This document shows, piece after piece, positions 47,244 to 58,126 of a stretch of 64,000 bases of DNA (positions are counted from its first letter, which is position 1; each line of letters opens with the position of its first letter). Made by a program: the position numbers and the translations under genes. The notes beneath the pieces are model-generated. The model saw nothing but the letters and a program-made list of their open reading frames with translations, was not told the DNA's origin and did no database searches. The DNA lies in contig NZ_AP018689.1 in assembly GCF_002157735.2 (NCBI RefSeq), forward strand, positions 806,001 through 870,000, in the 5' to 3' direction. The DNA comes from Vibrio aphrogenes (lineage in GTDB: Bacteria; Pseudomonadota; Gammaproteobacteria; Enterobacterales; Vibrionaceae).

Positions 47244-50057
47244 ATGCACAACGGCGTGATGAAGGCATGGCTCGAGTCTTCACACTTGGCTGGCGCCAAT
47301 GCAACTTACGTAGAAGAACTCTACGAACTGTATCTTAGTGATCCCGATCAAGTCGGTGACGAATGGAAAAAGGTGTTTGATAACCTACCCGTAGAAGCTG
47401 CGGCGCATGGTGAACAACCACATTCTCGTGTTCGTGACTACTTTAGACGATTAGCGAAAGAGACAAAGCATTACAATGTCCAAGTTAGTGATCCTGATGT
47501 CGATGCTAAACAAGTAAAAGTTTTGCAGTTAATCAATGCTTACCGTTTCCGTGGGCATCAAGCTGCAAATTTAGACCCTCTCAATATTTGGAAACGTGAA
47601 TCTGTCGCTGAACTGGATCCTGCTTTCCATAATCTCTCCCAAGACGATTTCCAAGAGTCCTTTAATGTCGGTTCTTTCGCGGTTGGCCAAGAGACTATGC
47701 CATTAAAAGACATCTATGACGCACTGAATAAAATCTACTGTGGTTCTATTGGTGCTGAATACATGCATATTACTAACACCGAAGAAAAACGCTGGATCCA
47801 AGACCGCTTAGAGTCTGTCGTCGGTGAAGGAACTTTCACACAAGATGAGAAGTTAACCTTCCTTGATGAACTGACTGCAGCGGAAGGACTTGAGCGTTAT
47901 CTTGGTGCGAAATTCCCGGGTGCCAAACGCTTCTCATTAGAAGGGGGGGATGCACTGATACCAATGACCAAAGAGTTGATTCGTCATGCTGGCTCACAAG
48001 GCATGCGCGAAGTTGTTATTGGTATGGCTCACCGTGGTCGCTTGAACATGTTAGTCAACGTGTTAGGTAAGAAACCTCAAGATCTATTTGATGAGTTTGC
48101 TGGTAAACATGATGAAACATGGGGTACCGGGGATGTGAAATACCATCAAGGTTTCTCTGCTGATTTTGCAACACCTGGCGGTAATGTTCATTTAGCCTTG
48201 GCGTTTAACCCATCTCACCTAGAAATTGTTAACCCTGTAGTGATTGGTTCGGTACGTGCTCGCCAAGATCGTTTAGGCGATAAAGATGGCAGCAAAGTTT
48301 TACCGATCACTATTCACGGCGACTCGGCCATTGCCGGTCAAGGTGTGGTCGCAGAAACCTTTAATATGTCACAGGCTCGTGGCTATCAGGTCGGTGGTAC
48401 GGTACGCATTGTCGTCAATAACCAAATCGGTTTTACGACCTCCAATCCGCGTGATACTCGTTCTACCATGTACTGTACTGATATTGCGAAAATGGTACAG
48501 GCACCGATCTTCCACGTGAATGCCGATGACCCAGAAGCGGTCGCTTTTATTACGCGTATTGCTTTGGATTATCGTAACGAGTTCAAACGTGATGTAGTGA
48601 TTGATTTAGTGTGTTATCGCCGCCATGGTCATAACGAAGCCGATGAGCCGAATGCGACTCAACCTTTGATGTACCAAAAAATCAAAAAACATCCAACACC
48701 TCGTAAATTGTATGCTGATGTACTGGTGGATCGTCAAGATATTGAACTTGAAACCGCAACACAGTTAATCAATGAATACCGAGATGCCTTAGATCGTGGC
48801 GAAGTCGTGGTGAAAGAATGGCGTCCAATGGCGCTGCATTCTGTAGACTGGTCGCCCTACCTCGGTCATGAATGGAATGAAGAGTGGGATAACCAAATTG
48901 ACTTTAATCGATTAAAAGATTTGGGCACCAAAGTGTGTCAATTCCCAGAAAGTCATACTTTACAAAGCCGAGTTGAAAAACTGTATAACGACCGTGTTGC
49001 GATGGTTGCGGGTGAAAAACCAATTGATTGGGGCATGGCTGAAATTTTAGCTTATGCAACGATAGTCGATGGCGGTAAACGTATTCGATTCACTGGGCAA
49101 GACTCTGGTCGTGGTACTTTCTTCCACCGTCATGCGGTGTTGCATGATCAAGATACAGCCAGTACCTATATGCCGTTGGGTCATATTCATGATAATCAAG
49201 GGCCATTCCAAGTGTTTGATTCAGTATTGTCTGAAGAAGCAGTATTGGCGTTTGAATACGGTTATGCGACCGCAGAGCCAAGTGGTTTAACCATTTGGGA
49301 AGCTCAATTTGGTGATTTCGCCAACGGCGCTCAAGTGGTGATAGATCAATTCATTTCATCGGGTGAGCAAAAGTGGGGACGCCTTTGCGGTTTAACTATG
49401 TTGCTTCCTCATGGTTATGAAGGTCAGGGGCCAGAGCACTCATCAGCTCGCCTTGAACGTTACTTGCAATTGTGCGCTGAGCAAAATATTCAAGTGGTCG
49501 TTCCTTCAACGCCGGCTCAGGTGTATCACATGATTCGTCGCCAAGTGATTCGTCCGATGCGTCGCCCATTAATCGTGATGTCGCCGAAATCCTTATTGCG
49601 CCATCCACTATGTACATCAAGCTTAGAGGATCTCGCTCAAGGCACTTTCCAAGCCGCGATTCCGGAAACGGATGAGTTAGAGCCAAGCCAAGTGAAACGT
49701 GTGGTGATGTGTTCAGGTAAAGTCTATTACGACTTGCTAGAACAACGCCGTAAGAATGAGCAAACTGACGTGGCTATTATACGTGTCGAGCAACTTTACC
49801 CATTCCCATACGATGAAGTGAGTAAAGCAATTGAACAGTATACCAATGTTGAAGATTTTGTTTGGTGTCAAGAAGAACCACAAAACCAAGGTGCTTGGTA
49901 TAGCAGTCAGCACAATATGCGTTTCGCATTGCCAAATGGGGCAACGTTAAAATATGCAGGTCGACCAGCTTCAGCTTCACCAGCGGTTGGTTATATGTCA
50001 GTTCACTTAAAACAGCAAAAAGCATTGGTCGATGATGCTTTGAATTTAGATTATTAA
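47244..50057 (+). CDS. sucA: 2-oxoglutarate dehydrogenase E1 component
   Basis: A 937-residue thiamine-diphosphate enzyme that decarboxylates 2-oxoglutarate and transfers the succinyl group to SucB lipoyl groups. The N-terminal E2-binding segment is followed by [25 protein letters not shown] and the ThDP motif region around [11 protein letters not shown]. The C-terminal transketolase-like part has [15 protein letters not shown] and [16 protein letters not shown]. Length matches E. coli SucA (933). Third block of the TCA run after sdhCDAB. Confidence 0.98.
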   Translation: MHNGVMKAWLESSHLAGANATYVEELYELYLSDPDQVGDEWKKVFDNLPVEAAAHGEQPHSRVRDYFRRLAKETKHYNVQVSDPDVDAKQVKVLQLINAYRFRGHQAANLDPLNIWKRESVAELDPAFHNLSQDDFQESFNVGSFAVGQETMPLKDIYDALNKIYCGSIGAEYMHITNTEEKRWIQDRLESVVGEGTFTQDEKLTFLDELTAAEGLERYLGAKFPGAKRFSLEGGDALIPMTKELIRHAGSQGMREVVIGMAHRGRLNMLVNVLGKKPQDLFDEFAGKHDETWGTGDVKYHQGFSADFATPGGNVHLALAFNPSHLEIVNPVVIGSVRARQDRLGDKDGSKVLPITIHGDSAIAGQGVVAETFNMSQARGYQVGGTVRIVVNNQIGFTTSNPRDTRSTMYCTDIAKMVQAPIFHVNADDPEAVAFITRIALDYRNEFKRDVVIDLVCYRRHGHNEADEPNATQPLMYQKIKKHPTPRKLYADVLVDRQDIELETATQLINEYRDALDRGEVVVKEWRPMALHSVDWSPYLGHEWNEEWDNQIDFNRLKDLGTKVCQFPESHTLQSRVEKLYNDRVAMVAGEKPIDWGMAEILAYATIVDGGKRIRFTGQDSGRGTFFHRHAVLHDQDTASTYMPLGHIHDNQGPFQVFDSVLSEEAVLAFEYGYATAEPSGLTIWEAQFGDFANGAQVVIDQFISSGEQKWGRLCGLTMLLPHGYEGQGPEHSSARLERYLQLCAEQNIQVVVPSTPAQVYHMIRRQVIRPMRRPLIVMSPKSLLRHPLCTSSLEDLAQGTFQAAIPETDELEPSQVKRVVMCSGKVYYDLLEQRRKNEQTDVAIIRVEQLYPFPYDEVSKAIEQYTNVEDFVWCQEEPQNQGAWYSSQHNMRFALPNGATLKYAGRPASASPAVGYMSVHLKQQKALVDDALNLDY

Positions 50058-50115
50058 GTGCACAGTTGGATTAAAACTCTTAGTTGAACGAACTAGAGAT
50101 AAGGACTTTACAGAT

Positions 50116-51321
50116 ATGACAATTGAAATTCTGGTTCCAGATTTACCTGAATCCGTAGCCGACGCTACCGTGGCTACATGGCATAAACAACCAGGCGACA
50201 GCGTTGAGCGTGATGAAGTGTTGGTTGAAATTGAAACCGATAAAGTTGTGTTAGAAGTGCCGGCTCCAGAAGATGGCGTATTAGAAGCCATTTTAGAAGA
50301 AGAAGGGGCAACGGTTCTATCTAAGCAACTGTTAGCTAAATTAAAACCGGGTGCAGTTGCAGGTGAACCAACGACGGATAAAGCCGAACCAACGGAAGCC
50401 TCACCAGATAAGCGCCATAAAGCTTCGTTAAATGAAGAGTCTAACGACGCATTAAGCCCAGCAGTGCGTCGTTTATTAGCCGAGCACAGCCTAGAAGCAT
50501 CTGATGTGAAAGGCACGGGAGTCGGTGGCCGTATCACACGTGAAGATGTGGAAGCGCATCTAGCGAAACCGGCGGCGACAAAACCTGCCGAAGAGCAAAA
50601 AATTGAAGCACCAGCAGCGGCGCGTACTGAAAAGCGTGTTCCGATGACTCGCCTACGTAAAACCGTGGCTAATCGTCTACTTGAAGCGAAAAATTCAACT
50701 GCGATGCTTACCACGTTTAACGAAGTCAATATGAAGCCAATCATGGATCTGCGTGCTCAATACAAAGATCAATTTGAAAAGCGCCATGATACTCGCTTAG
50801 GCTTTATGTCTTTCTATGTGAAGGCGGTAACAGAGGCACTAAAACGCTATCCTGAAGTCAACGCATCGATTGATGGTGATGATATTGTTTACCACAACTA
50901 TTTTGATATTAGTATGGCGGTGTCGACTCCACGTGGCTTAGTAACGCCGGTCTTAAAAGATTGTGATCAACTTAGCTTTGCTGACATTGAAAAAGGCATC
51001 AAAGAGCTGGCGATTAAAGGCCGTGATGGCAAATTACAAGTTGAAGATCTGATGGGCGGTAACTTCACCATTACCAATGGTGGTGTATTTGGTTCATTAA
51101 TGTCGACTCCGATTATCAACCCACCGCAAGCAGCTATTTTAGGAATGCATAAAATCCAAGATCGTCCAATGGCGGTTGATGGAAAAGTTGAAATCTTGCC
51201 AATGATGTACCTAGCGCTATCTTATGACCACCGTTTAATTGATGGTCGTGAGTCAGTTGGATTCTTGGTAACCATTAAAGAGTTACTTGAAGATCCGGCT
51301 CGTTTATTACTTGATGTATAA
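50116..51321 (+). CDS. sucB: 2-oxoglutarate dehydrogenase E2, dihydrolipoyl succinyltransferase
   Basis: A 401-residue core enzyme. One lipoyl domain (residues 1-78) has the lipoylated lysine in [12 protein letters not shown] peripheral-subunit-binding domain lies at about 110-150 ([19 protein letters not shown]). The catalytic domain ends with [11 protein letters not shown]. It forms the 24-mer core with SucA and the shared E3 (lpd), which is not encoded in this window. Confidence 0.98.
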   Translation: MTIEILVPDLPESVADATVATWHKQPGDSVERDEVLVEIETDKVVLEVPAPEDGVLEAILEEEGATVLSKQLLAKLKPGAVAGEPTTDKAEPTEASPDKRHKASLNEESNDALSPAVRRLLAEHSLEASDVKGTGVGGRITREDVEAHLAKPAATKPAEEQKIEAPAAARTEKRVPMTRLRKTVANRLLEAKNSTAMLTTFNEVNMKPIMDLRAQYKDQFEKRHDTRLGFMSFYVKAVTEALKRYPEVNASIDGDDIVYHNYFDISMAVSTPRGLVTPVLKDCDQLSFADIEKGIKELAIKGRDGKLQVEDLMGGNFTITNGGVFGSLMSTPIINPPQAAILGMHKIQDRPMAVDGKVEILPMMYLALSYDHRLIDGRESVGFLVTIKELLEDPARLLLDV

Positions 51322-51443
51322 ATCAGTAATACCCTCGCCGAATAATGATTTATTCGGCGATTTTAAAGTACACCTACACACTAAGGTATTTCGATACCTA
51401 TGGAAATAATAAATCCCAACGGATAAAAAAATGGAAGTCGCAC

Positions 51444-52610
51444 ATGAATTTGCATGAATATCAAGCTAAGCAGTTATTTGCTGAATTCGGATTGCCGGTA
51501 CCAGAAGGTTATGCTTGCAATACTCCTTTAGAAGCCTATGAAGCGGCGGGTCGTATTAGTACCGCTAAGAAAGTCGTGAAATGCCAAGTGCATGCTGGTG
51601 GTCGCGGTAAAGCTGGAGGTGTAGAGCTGCATGACACCAAAGACGGCGTTAAAGAGTTTGCGCAAAAATGGCTAGGGAAAAATCTAGTGACTTACCAAAC
51701 GGATGCCAAAGGTCAGCCGGTCACGAAAATTTTGGTTGAAGAAGCATCTGATATTGCGAACGAATTATATTTAGGCGCTGTGGTTGACCGTGGTAGTCGT
51801 CGTATTGTTTTCATGGCATCAACAGAAGGTGGTGTGGAAATTGAAAAAGTCGCCGAAGAAACGCCAGAATTAATTCATAAAGCGGCGATTGATCCTTTAG
51901 TTGGTCCACAAGCTTACCAAGGTCGTGAGCTGGCATTTAAGCTCGGCTTGACAGGAAATCAAATTAAGCAATTTACACAGATCTTTATGGGTCTAGGTAA
52001 AATGTTCGCTCAATACGATTTAGCGTTGTTAGAAATCAACCCATTGGTTATTACCGGTGCGGGTGATTTGCTATGTCTTGATGGCAAGATCAACATCGAC
52101 TCAAATGCGATGTACCGTCAACCGAAATTACGTGAAATGCACGATCCATCACAAGAAGATGAGCGCGAAGCACATGCGGCACAATATGAGCTTAATTATG
52201 TCGCACTAGATGGTAACGTTGGTTGTATGGTCAATGGTGCAGGTCTTGCAATGGGTACGATGGATATCGTTAATTTGCATGGTGGTAAGCCGGCGAACTT
52301 CCTTGATGTAGGTGGCGGTGCGACCAAAGAGCGTGTAGCAGAAGCGTTTAAGATCATCCTTTCTGATGAAAATGTCAAAGCGGTATTGGTTAACATTTTC
52401 GGGGGAATTGTTCGTTGTGACATGATCGCCGAAGGTATCATCGGTGCAGTTAAAGAAGTCGGTGTTGAAGTACCAGTGGTGGTTCGTCTTGAAGGCACCA
52501 ATGCAGAGCTGGGCCGTGACGTATTAGCGAAGTCAGGTTTAGATATCATTGCAGCAACATCTCTAAAAGATGCAGCAGTTCAAGTAGTTAAAGCGGCGGA
52601 GGGCAAATAA
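51444..52610 (+). CDS. sucC: Succinyl-CoA synthetase beta subunit
   Basis: A 388-residue ATP-grasp subunit that, with SucD, couples succinyl-CoA cleavage to nucleotide triphosphate synthesis. [20 protein letters not shown] is the family N-terminus and fixes the start at 51444; the upstream 33 codons of open frame are not coding. [10 protein letters not shown] and the C-terminal [14 protein letters not shown] are typical. Length equals E. coli SucC (388). Its stop overlaps the sucD start by one base. Confidence 0.98.
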   Translation: MNLHEYQAKQLFAEFGLPVPEGYACNTPLEAYEAAGRISTAKKVVKCQVHAGGRGKAGGVELHDTKDGVKEFAQKWLGKNLVTYQTDAKGQPVTKILVEEASDIANELYLGAVVDRGSRRIVFMASTEGGVEIEKVAEETPELIHKAAIDPLVGPQAYQGRELAFKLGLTGNQIKQFTQIFMGLGKMFAQYDLALLEINPLVITGAGDLLCLDGKINIDSNAMYRQPKLREMHDPSQEDEREAHAAQYELNYVALDGNVGCMVNGAGLAMGTMDIVNLHGGKPANFLDVGGGATKERVAEAFKIILSDENVKAVLVNIFGGIVRCDMIAEGIIGAVKEVGVEVPVVVRLEGTNAELGRDVLAKSGLDIIAATSLKDAAVQVVKAAEGK

Positions 52611-53482
52611 TGTCTGTTCTAATTAATAAAGATACTAAAGTTATTTGCCAAGGTTTTACTGGCGGTCAAGGAACATTCCACTCAGAACAAGCGATTGCAT
52701 ACGGCACACAAATGGTTGGCGGTGTTTCTCCTGGTAAAGGTGGCACTGAGCATTTGGGTTTACCGGTATTTAATACGGTTCGTGAAGCGGTGGAAGCAAC
52801 TGGCGCAACGGCAACGGTTATCTATGTACCGGCGGCGTTTTGTAAAGATGCGATTTTAGAAGCGATTGATGCTGGCATCGAACTTATCGTAACCATTACA
52901 GAAGGCATTCCAACATTAGACATGCTGGATGTGAAAGTAAAACTAGAAGAAACTGGCGTGCGAATGATTGGCCCAAACTGCCCAGGGGTGATCACTCCTG
53001 GAGAGTGTAAGATTGGTATCATGCCTGGTCACATTCACAAGCCTGGCCGCGTAGGTATCGTTTCACGTTCAGGTACACTAACCTATGAAGCGGTGAAGCA
53101 AACAACGGATGCGGGTTTTGGTCAGTCTACCTGTGTTGGTATCGGTGGTGACCCGATTCCGGGTACTAACTTTATCGATGTACTAGAAATGTTCCAAAAC
53201 GATCCTGCCACCGAAGCGATTGTAATGATTGGTGAGATTGGCGGTACTGCAGAAGAAGAAGCGGCGGCTTATATTAAAGCTAACGTGACTAAGCCTGTAG
53301 TTTCTTATATTGCAGGGGTAACAGCGCCTCCGGGTAAACGTATGGGTCACGCAGGTGCGATCATTTCAGGTGGTAAAGGGACTGCGGAAGATAAATTTGC
53401 AGCACTAGAAGCCGCTGGCGTACGTACAACCAAGTCTCTAGCCGAGATTGGTGAAGCGCTAAAAGAAGTGACTGGTTGGTAA
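52610..53482 (+). CDS. sucD: Succinyl-CoA synthetase alpha subunit
   Basis: A 290-residue CoA-binding subunit. The N-terminal Rossmann domain has [29 protein letters not shown] is conserved, and the phosphohistidine lies in [16 protein letters not shown]. Coupled to sucC by a one-base overlap; last gene of the sdh-suc run, closed by a terminator with a UUCG loop. Confidence 0.98.
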   Translation: MSVLINKDTKVICQGFTGGQGTFHSEQAIAYGTQMVGGVSPGKGGTEHLGLPVFNTVREAVEATGATATVIYVPAAFCKDAILEAIDAGIELIVTITEGIPTLDMLDVKVKLEETGVRMIGPNCPGVITPGECKIGIMPGHIHKPGRVGIVSRSGTLTYEAVKQTTDAGFGQSTCVGIGGDPIPGTNFIDVLEMFQNDPATEAIVMIGEIGGTAEEEAAAYIKANVTKPVVSYIAGVTAPPGKRMGHAGAIISGGKGTAEDKFAALEAAGVRTTKSLAEIGEALKEVTGW

Positions 53483-53499
53483 TCACTGCTCCTTTTGAG

Positions 53500-53527
53500 A
53501 AAAGGTCGTCTTCGGATGGCCTTTTTT
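53500..53527 (+). terminator. Terminator of the suc operon with UUCG tetraloop
   Basis: AAAAGGTCGTC (53500-53510) pairs with GATGGCCTTTT (53515-53525) through an extra-stable TTCG loop, followed by TT. Confidence 0.93.
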
Positions 53528-53627
53528 GTTATAGCCAGCGACTGATAGTTAATGGTAGCTTATCAAGCTAAAGTCGTTTTGTGGTTAGTTAACCGCAGCC
53601 GAGGTTACTCATTATTAAGGAAGAATT

Positions 53628-54002
53628 ATGTTCAGTCACATTATGTTAGGTTCTAATGATCTAGAAGCATCCAAAACATTCTATGATGCCATTTTAGGGA
53701 CATTAGGATATGAGCCAGGAGTGATTCATGGCGATAGTTGTGTTTATGCAACGCCAACAGGGATCTTTATTTTAAAAACACCCATCAATGGTGAACCTGC
53801 CACACATGGTAATGGCTCAACCTTTGGCTTTACGATTACCTCTCCGGAATTAGTTGATGCTTGGCATGAAGCCGGTGTTGCTAACGGTGGTACATCATGT
53901 GAAAACCCTCCGGGTGAGCGTAATGGACCTGCGGGGCGATTATATCTTGCCTATTTACGTGACCCTTCTGGCAACAAGTTGTGTGGTACTCACCGCTTAT
54001 AA
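53628..54002 (+). CDS. VOC-superfamily (glyoxalase/bleomycin-resistance-like) protein
   Basis: A 124-residue single-domain protein of the vicinal oxygen chelate fold: MFSHIMLGSNDLEASKTFYDAIL at the start with a likely metal histidine (H4), a GFTIT strand in the middle and YLRDPSGNKLCG at the end. Small relatives are often annotated as glyoxalases but substrates vary, and no specific reaction can be assigned. It stands alone between the suc terminator and the amylase, with a hairpin terminator after it. Confidence 0.85.
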   Translation: MFSHIMLGSNDLEASKTFYDAILGTLGYEPGVIHGDSCVYATPTGIFILKTPINGEPATHGNGSTFGFTITSPELVDAWHEAGVANGGTSCENPPGERNGPAGRLYLAYLRDPSGNKLCGTHRL

Positions 54003-54038
54003 TCACGCTATTCGAGCATGAATAAAATGAGTTAACAG

Positions 54039-54068
54039 TAGCGCCACCATGTTTCTTTGGCGGCGCTA
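54039..54068. terminator. Convergent terminator between the VOC gene and the amylase gene
   Basis: TAGCGCC-A-CCA (54039-54049) pairs with TGG-C-GGCGCTA (54058-54068), 11 positions with one mismatch, followed by TTATTATTT in the rightward direction. Confidence 0.75.
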
Positions 54069-54135
54069 TTATTATTTATCTTCCACGGATGTCGTCTTGA
54101 GCCTTTGATTCACAGCCATTATTCACGATATTTTT

Positions 54136-56142
54136 CTACTCTGAACATTTTGACAGCATGATTTTCTCAGGGCTGCCGGAGTCTGAAAACTGCAAGCTCC
54201 ATACATACTTACCAGATTCTGGGATCAAAGCTGCTGTGTCTTTACCGTAACCTCCATATTTTAATTGGCTCACTTTTCCAGCACTGACTTCTAAGCTGGC
54301 TGAGGTAAATTGAGGTTTCCAATCCTGACTGGCGTATTGCATACGGTAACTGCCAGCTTGTTCATCAACTACCGCTTGATAAACCCCTTGTCCTTTATAG
54401 CTAAACTGGCGGCTTGCCACATGCTTCCACCCTGAGTCGGTAAAATCACCTACCACGTACAAAGGTTTGTCGATAGGGCCTCTTTCCTCTAAGGTTGGGT
54501 TATCGCATTGCGCCATAAAACCATCGCCAGATAAGCTCACTTGCGCTTTATTTACCACTAAGGTTGTTGGTGTCTTTATCGATAAAAACTTGGCTTCAAA
54601 AGGCGCTAAGGTGAACAGATATTGTCCTTGATTAGGCGTGGTATCCGCTCCTGTTAGCATATCAGCTAGAGCACCGGATGAGCCTACTTGCTGGGTGTTT
54701 AACGAGAAAGTTTGTGGTTTATCCGAAGTGCTCACCATAAAGAGCATGTTGTTACCTTGGTAACTTTTATGATCAATGTATACATCTTGATTGGCGAGAA
54801 CAGAAACCCTTTCTCCTTGTGATAACACAGGATTGGCAGCACGTAACGCCATCAGTTGACTAACATGTTGCTTGAGGTTGGTCTGCTGCTGGGTTAAATC
54901 GGCTGTTACCCCATCAATTTTCGCGCTAGAACGTGCTACGTGGTCATCACACCAACCTTGAGACGCGCAGATATCATTAGGAACTTTGTCGGAGAAGTCT
55001 GCCACTTCATCTCCAATTTCATCGCCATAATATAAAGTGATTGGCCCCGTATAGGCAGCCATAAAACTGATGGCAGCTAAATGGCGCTGCCAGTAACTTT
55101 CATCTTTAGGTTGAGCTAGGTAGCCGCGTTGTAGCAAATCACCAAACCGCACTAAGTCATGGTTGCCTAGCATCAAGTTGGGTCTTGCATGTTTGGGATA
55201 AAGCGATTGTAAATCCATGCCTTGTGCGAGCCAGTCGCCACCTTTACCGCCAATGCTGTTTTCATTGACAGCAAAAGTTTCCACAAGACGATAACGCATT
55301 GGAAAATCAAATGCTGAACATAAAACCGGCTCTTCATTGGAACCGTAGCCATGTTCAGTGATGTAATTTTGGTTATTCCAAATTTCAGCCACCATATATC
55401 CCAGCGGATGAACTTTCTCACCTTTGTGGTCAGTGTACTGCACACTTTGCGAGGCTTGTTGTACGGCCTTTTTTAGCTCAATCCAATCTTTAGGGGGAAC
55501 TTGGTAGGCTTGGTCTAATCGCCAGCCATCAATTTTTAATTCTCTGATCCAATAACTTGCCACTTGTTGATAAAACGGCAAGCTAGCTGGGTATTCGACG
55601 GGATTATCTGCTCCTTTGGGTGTCAGCCCGGTTGGTGAGGGGACAATATTGGACTTATGGTGACCAAACACACCATCGAAAAACACATATAAACCACGTT
55701 TATGCGCTTCATTAACTAAAGTTTTAGCTTGTTCCAACGTGCCGAATTTAGGGTCAATTTTAAAATAATCACTGGCAAAGTAGCCGGTAGCATCGAGTTT
55801 GTCATCCCAGTGAGATTGGCCTTCAATAGGGAGAGAAGCAAAAATTGGAGTCAGCCAAATCGCGTTAACGCCAAGTGATTGAATATAATCGAGAGAGTTA
55901 ATGATGCCTTGCAAATCGCCATTATGGTGACTGGTACCATAGCCCTCACCGTAGTTTGCTTTACTGTCACCATCAACAAAACTTTCCACCATGATTTGGT
56001 ACAGGCGTAAATCATTGGTTTGTTGAGCCGATGGATATTGACAGGCATTTTGCATGGGATCAGTACTTGGATAAGCGTGAGCGGAAAATAAACTCAACGC
56101 TAAGGCACTAGCAAGCATAGAGTGGGTAGGTTTTCTCATCAT
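54136..56142 (-). CDS. Secreted alpha-amylase, glycoside hydrolase family 13
   Basis: A 668-residue precursor with a signal peptide (about 1-23) and a GH13 (alpha/beta)8 barrel. The catalytic triad is visible: D210 in DGWRLDQ, E253 in MVAEIW, and D329 in MLGNHDL. An all-beta C domain follows (about 440-535). The C-terminal 120 residues (PLYVVGDFTDSGW to the end) resemble a starch-binding or pullulanase-like add-on domain. It hydrolyses alpha-1,4-glucans outside the cytoplasm. Two adjacent ATGs leave the exact start open. It is a single gene between TCA and zinc loci and looks like an accessory insertion. Confidence 0.92.
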   Translation of the reverse strand: MMRKPTHSMLASALALSLFSAHAYPSTDPMQNACQYPSAQQTNDLRLYQIMVESFVDGDSKANYGEGYGTSHHNGDLQGIINSLDYIQSLGVNAIWLTPIFASLPIEGQSHWDDKLDATGYFASDYFKIDPKFGTLEQAKTLVNEAHKRGLYVFFDGVFGHHKSNIVPSPTGLTPKGADNPVEYPASLPFYQQVASYWIRELKIDGWRLDQAYQVPPKDWIELKKAVQQASQSVQYTDHKGEKVHPLGYMVAEIWNNQNYITEHGYGSNEEPVLCSAFDFPMRYRLVETFAVNENSIGGKGGDWLAQGMDLQSLYPKHARPNLMLGNHDLVRFGDLLQRGYLAQPKDESYWQRHLAAISFMAAYTGPITLYYGDEIGDEVADFSDKVPNDICASQGWCDDHVARSSAKIDGVTADLTQQQTNLKQHVSQLMALRAANPVLSQGERVSVLANQDVYIDHKSYQGNNMLFMVSTSDKPQTFSLNTQQVGSSGALADMLTGADTTPNQGQYLFTLAPFEAKFLSIKTPTTLVVNKAQVSLSGDGFMAQCDNPTLEERGPIDKPLYVVGDFTDSGWKHVASRQFSYKGQGVYQAVVDEQAGSYRMQYASQDWKPQFTSASLEVSAGKVSQLKYGGYGKDTAALIPESGKYVWSLQFSDSGSPEKIMLSKCSE

Positions 56143-56307
56143 GACCTCTTATTTTTGTCGTTATCAGAAACGGAGAATAGAGTTGGGTCATTATTGAATA
56201 GCGGTGAAGTCTTGAAACCCTCCTTTAATGACTATCTTTAGGCGTAGTTCTAAGGGCTGAGAGATAGCGGTCACACTAGGTGCAAGAAGGGATGAAAGGT
56301 AATATAA

Positions 56308-56335
56308 CCAAGAGTGATATCAAGACCACTCTTGG
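56308..56335 (-). terminator. Terminator of znuCB
   Basis: CCAAGAGTG (56308-56316) and CACTCTTGG (56327-56335) form a perfect 9-bp stem with a 10-nt loop. The leftward tail is TTATATT, the rightward tail TTTTA. It lies 24 bases past the znuB stop. Confidence 0.72.
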
Positions 56336-56358
56336 TTTTAAAGCCAGGTCTTAGATTG

Positions 56359-57144
56359 CTAACGTCGATGTGGTTTGAGTTGGCTTAATAAAAATAGTGC
56401 GGCGGCAGAAATGACCACAGATGGTCCGGCTGGCGTATCGTAATACCAAGATAAACTTAGGCCCGCGAGTACTGAAACGATGCCTAGACATGAGGCTCCG
56501 ATCGCCATTTGTTCTGGGGTTTTGGCAAATCGACGTGCCGTTGCCGCTGGAATGATTAATAGTGAGGTGATGATCAACGCTCCGACAAATTTCATCCCCA
56601 CAGCAATAACCAGACCCACCAATAGCATTAACACGACTCGCATAAAAGGGACATTGATACCTTCAACGCTGGCTAGCTCTTCACTGATTGAGGTTGAAAG
56701 CAAGGCGCGCCAAAAATACATCACTAATCCCATTAACACTGCACCGCCAAGATAAATAAACAATAAATCGGACGGTGATACGGCTAAGAGATCGCCAAAT
56801 AAATAACTCATTAAATCGACACGAACATTATCTAAAAAGCTGACGGCCACTAAACCAAGTGATAGCGAGCTGTGTGCTAAGATGCCAAGCAAGGTATCGG
56901 TTGCGATGACTTTTTGTTGTTGTAGTGTCGCCAGCAAGACAGCCAACGCTAAACAGCAAATCACGAGAGTGAGGTATAAATTCACATCTAATAAAAACCC
57001 TAGTGCTAAACCTAACAAGGAGGCGTGAGCTAAAGTGTCGCCAAAATAAGCCATTTTTCGCCATACAACTAAAGAGCCTAAAGGTCCTGAGATAATAGCA
57101 ATGCCTAAGCCAGCAAGAATGGAAGGGAGTAGAATATCCAACAT
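56359..57144 (-). CDS. znuB: Zinc ABC transporter permease ZnuB
   Basis: A 261-residue inner-membrane permease of the ABC-3 family with about eight helices. It has SGPLGSLVVWRKMAYFGDTLAHASLLG near the start (in two parts: SGPLGSLVVWRKMAY and FGDTLAHASLLG) and VGMKFVGALIITSLLIIPAA. ATG 57144 (MLDILLPSILAGLG) is the family-like start; 15 extra codons upstream would overlap znuC. It follows znuC by two bases and imports Zn2+ delivered by ZnuA. Confidence 0.95.
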   Translation of the reverse strand: MLDILLPSILAGLGIAIISGPLGSLVVWRKMAYFGDTLAHASLLGLALGFLLDVNLYLTLVICCLALAVLLATLQQQKVIATDTLLGILAHSSLSLGLVAVSFLDNVRVDLMSYLFGDLLAVSPSDLLFIYLGGAVLMGLVMYFWRALLSTSISEELASVEGINVPFMRVVLMLLVGLVIAVGMKFVGALIITSLLIIPAATARRFAKTPEQMAIGASCLGIVSVLAGLSLSWYYDTPAGPSVVISAAALFLLSQLKPHRR

Positions 57145-57146
57145 AA

Positions 57147-57950
57147 TCAGTGTCCACGTTTGTGTTGATGAGCGGCTGGGTGGGCGCAACTTGAGTGTGA
57201 GCAGCTATCCGCTTCACCTTCAATGGCTTCGCCTGAAAGATCATGATGGTGGTGATGATCGTGATGGTAAAATGCCAAAGTATCTTTTGCGGTTTGTCCA
57301 AACATCGCAATATAAGATGGGTGCTTAGTGATGGCTTCTGGCGCACCCGAGCAACAAATATGGTGCTGCAAACAAATGACCTCATCGGTTTGAGCCATAA
57401 CCAAATGCAAATCATGCGAAACCATAAAAACGGCACAACCAAATCGTTGTCTTAATGAATTTATCAGTGTGTATAGGTCTATTTGACCTTGAACATCAAC
57501 GCCTTGAGCTGGTTCATCAAGCACTAATAAATCGGGGCGTTGCAATAAGGCTCTTGCGAGAAGTACGCGTTGGTTTTCGCCACCCGACAGTTTATGCATG
57601 TCATTTTTCAATAAAGTTTCCGCACCCACTAAGCGCAGCGCTTCCATTCTTTCATTGGTACTATAACGACCAGCCAATTTTAAAAATCGGTCAACTGTGA
57701 GCGGTAAACTGTCATTTAAACGCAGCTTTTGTGGCACATAGCCAATACGTAACGGTTTCTTTTTATGGATGGTACCTGAATGCGATTTAATCAGCCCCAG
57801 CATGATTTTTACTAAGGTTGATTTACCTGCACCATTTGGCCCGATCAAGGTTGTGATCTCACCTTTTTTAATGGAAAGGCTGATATTATCTAAAACTGAT
57901 TTATCATTGAACTTAACGGAAATATTATCCAGCCGAATTAATTCAGACAT
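57147..57950 (-). CDS. znuC: Zinc ABC transporter ATPase ZnuC with His-rich tail
   Basis: A 267-residue ATPase. Walker A is GPNGAGKST (residues about 37-45), the signature is LSGGENQR, and Walker B is LLVLDEPAQGVD. The last 45 residues are unusually rich in His and contain Cys (HHDHHHHHD, CSHSSCAHPAAHQH), probably a zinc-buffering or sensing tail. First gene of znuC-znuB, divergent from znuA across the Zur box. Confidence 0.96.
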   Translation of the reverse strand: MSELIRLDNISVKFNDKSVLDNISLSIKKGEITTLIGPNGAGKSTLVKIMLGLIKSHSGTIHKKKPLRIGYVPQKLRLNDSLPLTVDRFLKLAGRYSTNERMEALRLVGAETLLKNDMHKLSGGENQRVLLARALLQRPDLLVLDEPAQGVDVQGQIDLYTLINSLRQRFGCAVFMVSHDLHLVMAQTDEVICLQHHICCSGAPEAITKHPSYIAMFGQTAKDTLAFYHHDHHHHHDLSGEAIEGEADSCSHSSCAHPAAHQHKRGH

Positions 57951-57973
57951 TGCTAACCAACTTGATGATGTGT

Positions 57974-57992
57974 AATGTTATATAGTAACATT
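57974..57992. promoter_or_regulatory. Zur operator between znuC and znuA
   Basis: AATGTTA (57974-57980), TATAG, TAACATT (57986-57992) make a perfect 7+7 dyad that agrees with the gammaproteobacterial Zur box (GTTATA...TATAAC type). It lies 23 bases from the znuC start and 134 from znuA, so one site can repress both when zinc is sufficient. Confidence 0.85.
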
Positions 57993-58126
57993 AGTTTCAG
58001 TGATTTCCACTGTTATCAAAAACCATAGATAAAATAAATCGAGTAAGACGTTTGCTTAGATGGCATATTGAAATGCCGATAACAAATGCTTAGATGTCAA
58101 TCATCATATTGAATTTGGAGAAAAAC

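Noticed and set aside
50046..50744. 232-codon open frame on the minus strand within sucB
   Set aside because: It is antisense to a complete, well-conserved sucB, and its Ser/Ala/Arg-rich translation is the usual shadow of GC-patterned coding sequence. There is no ribosome site or family match.
51345..51443. Upstream extension of sucC by 33 codons
   Set aside because: Open by chance. The conserved SucC N-terminus begins at 51444 and the extension has no family match.
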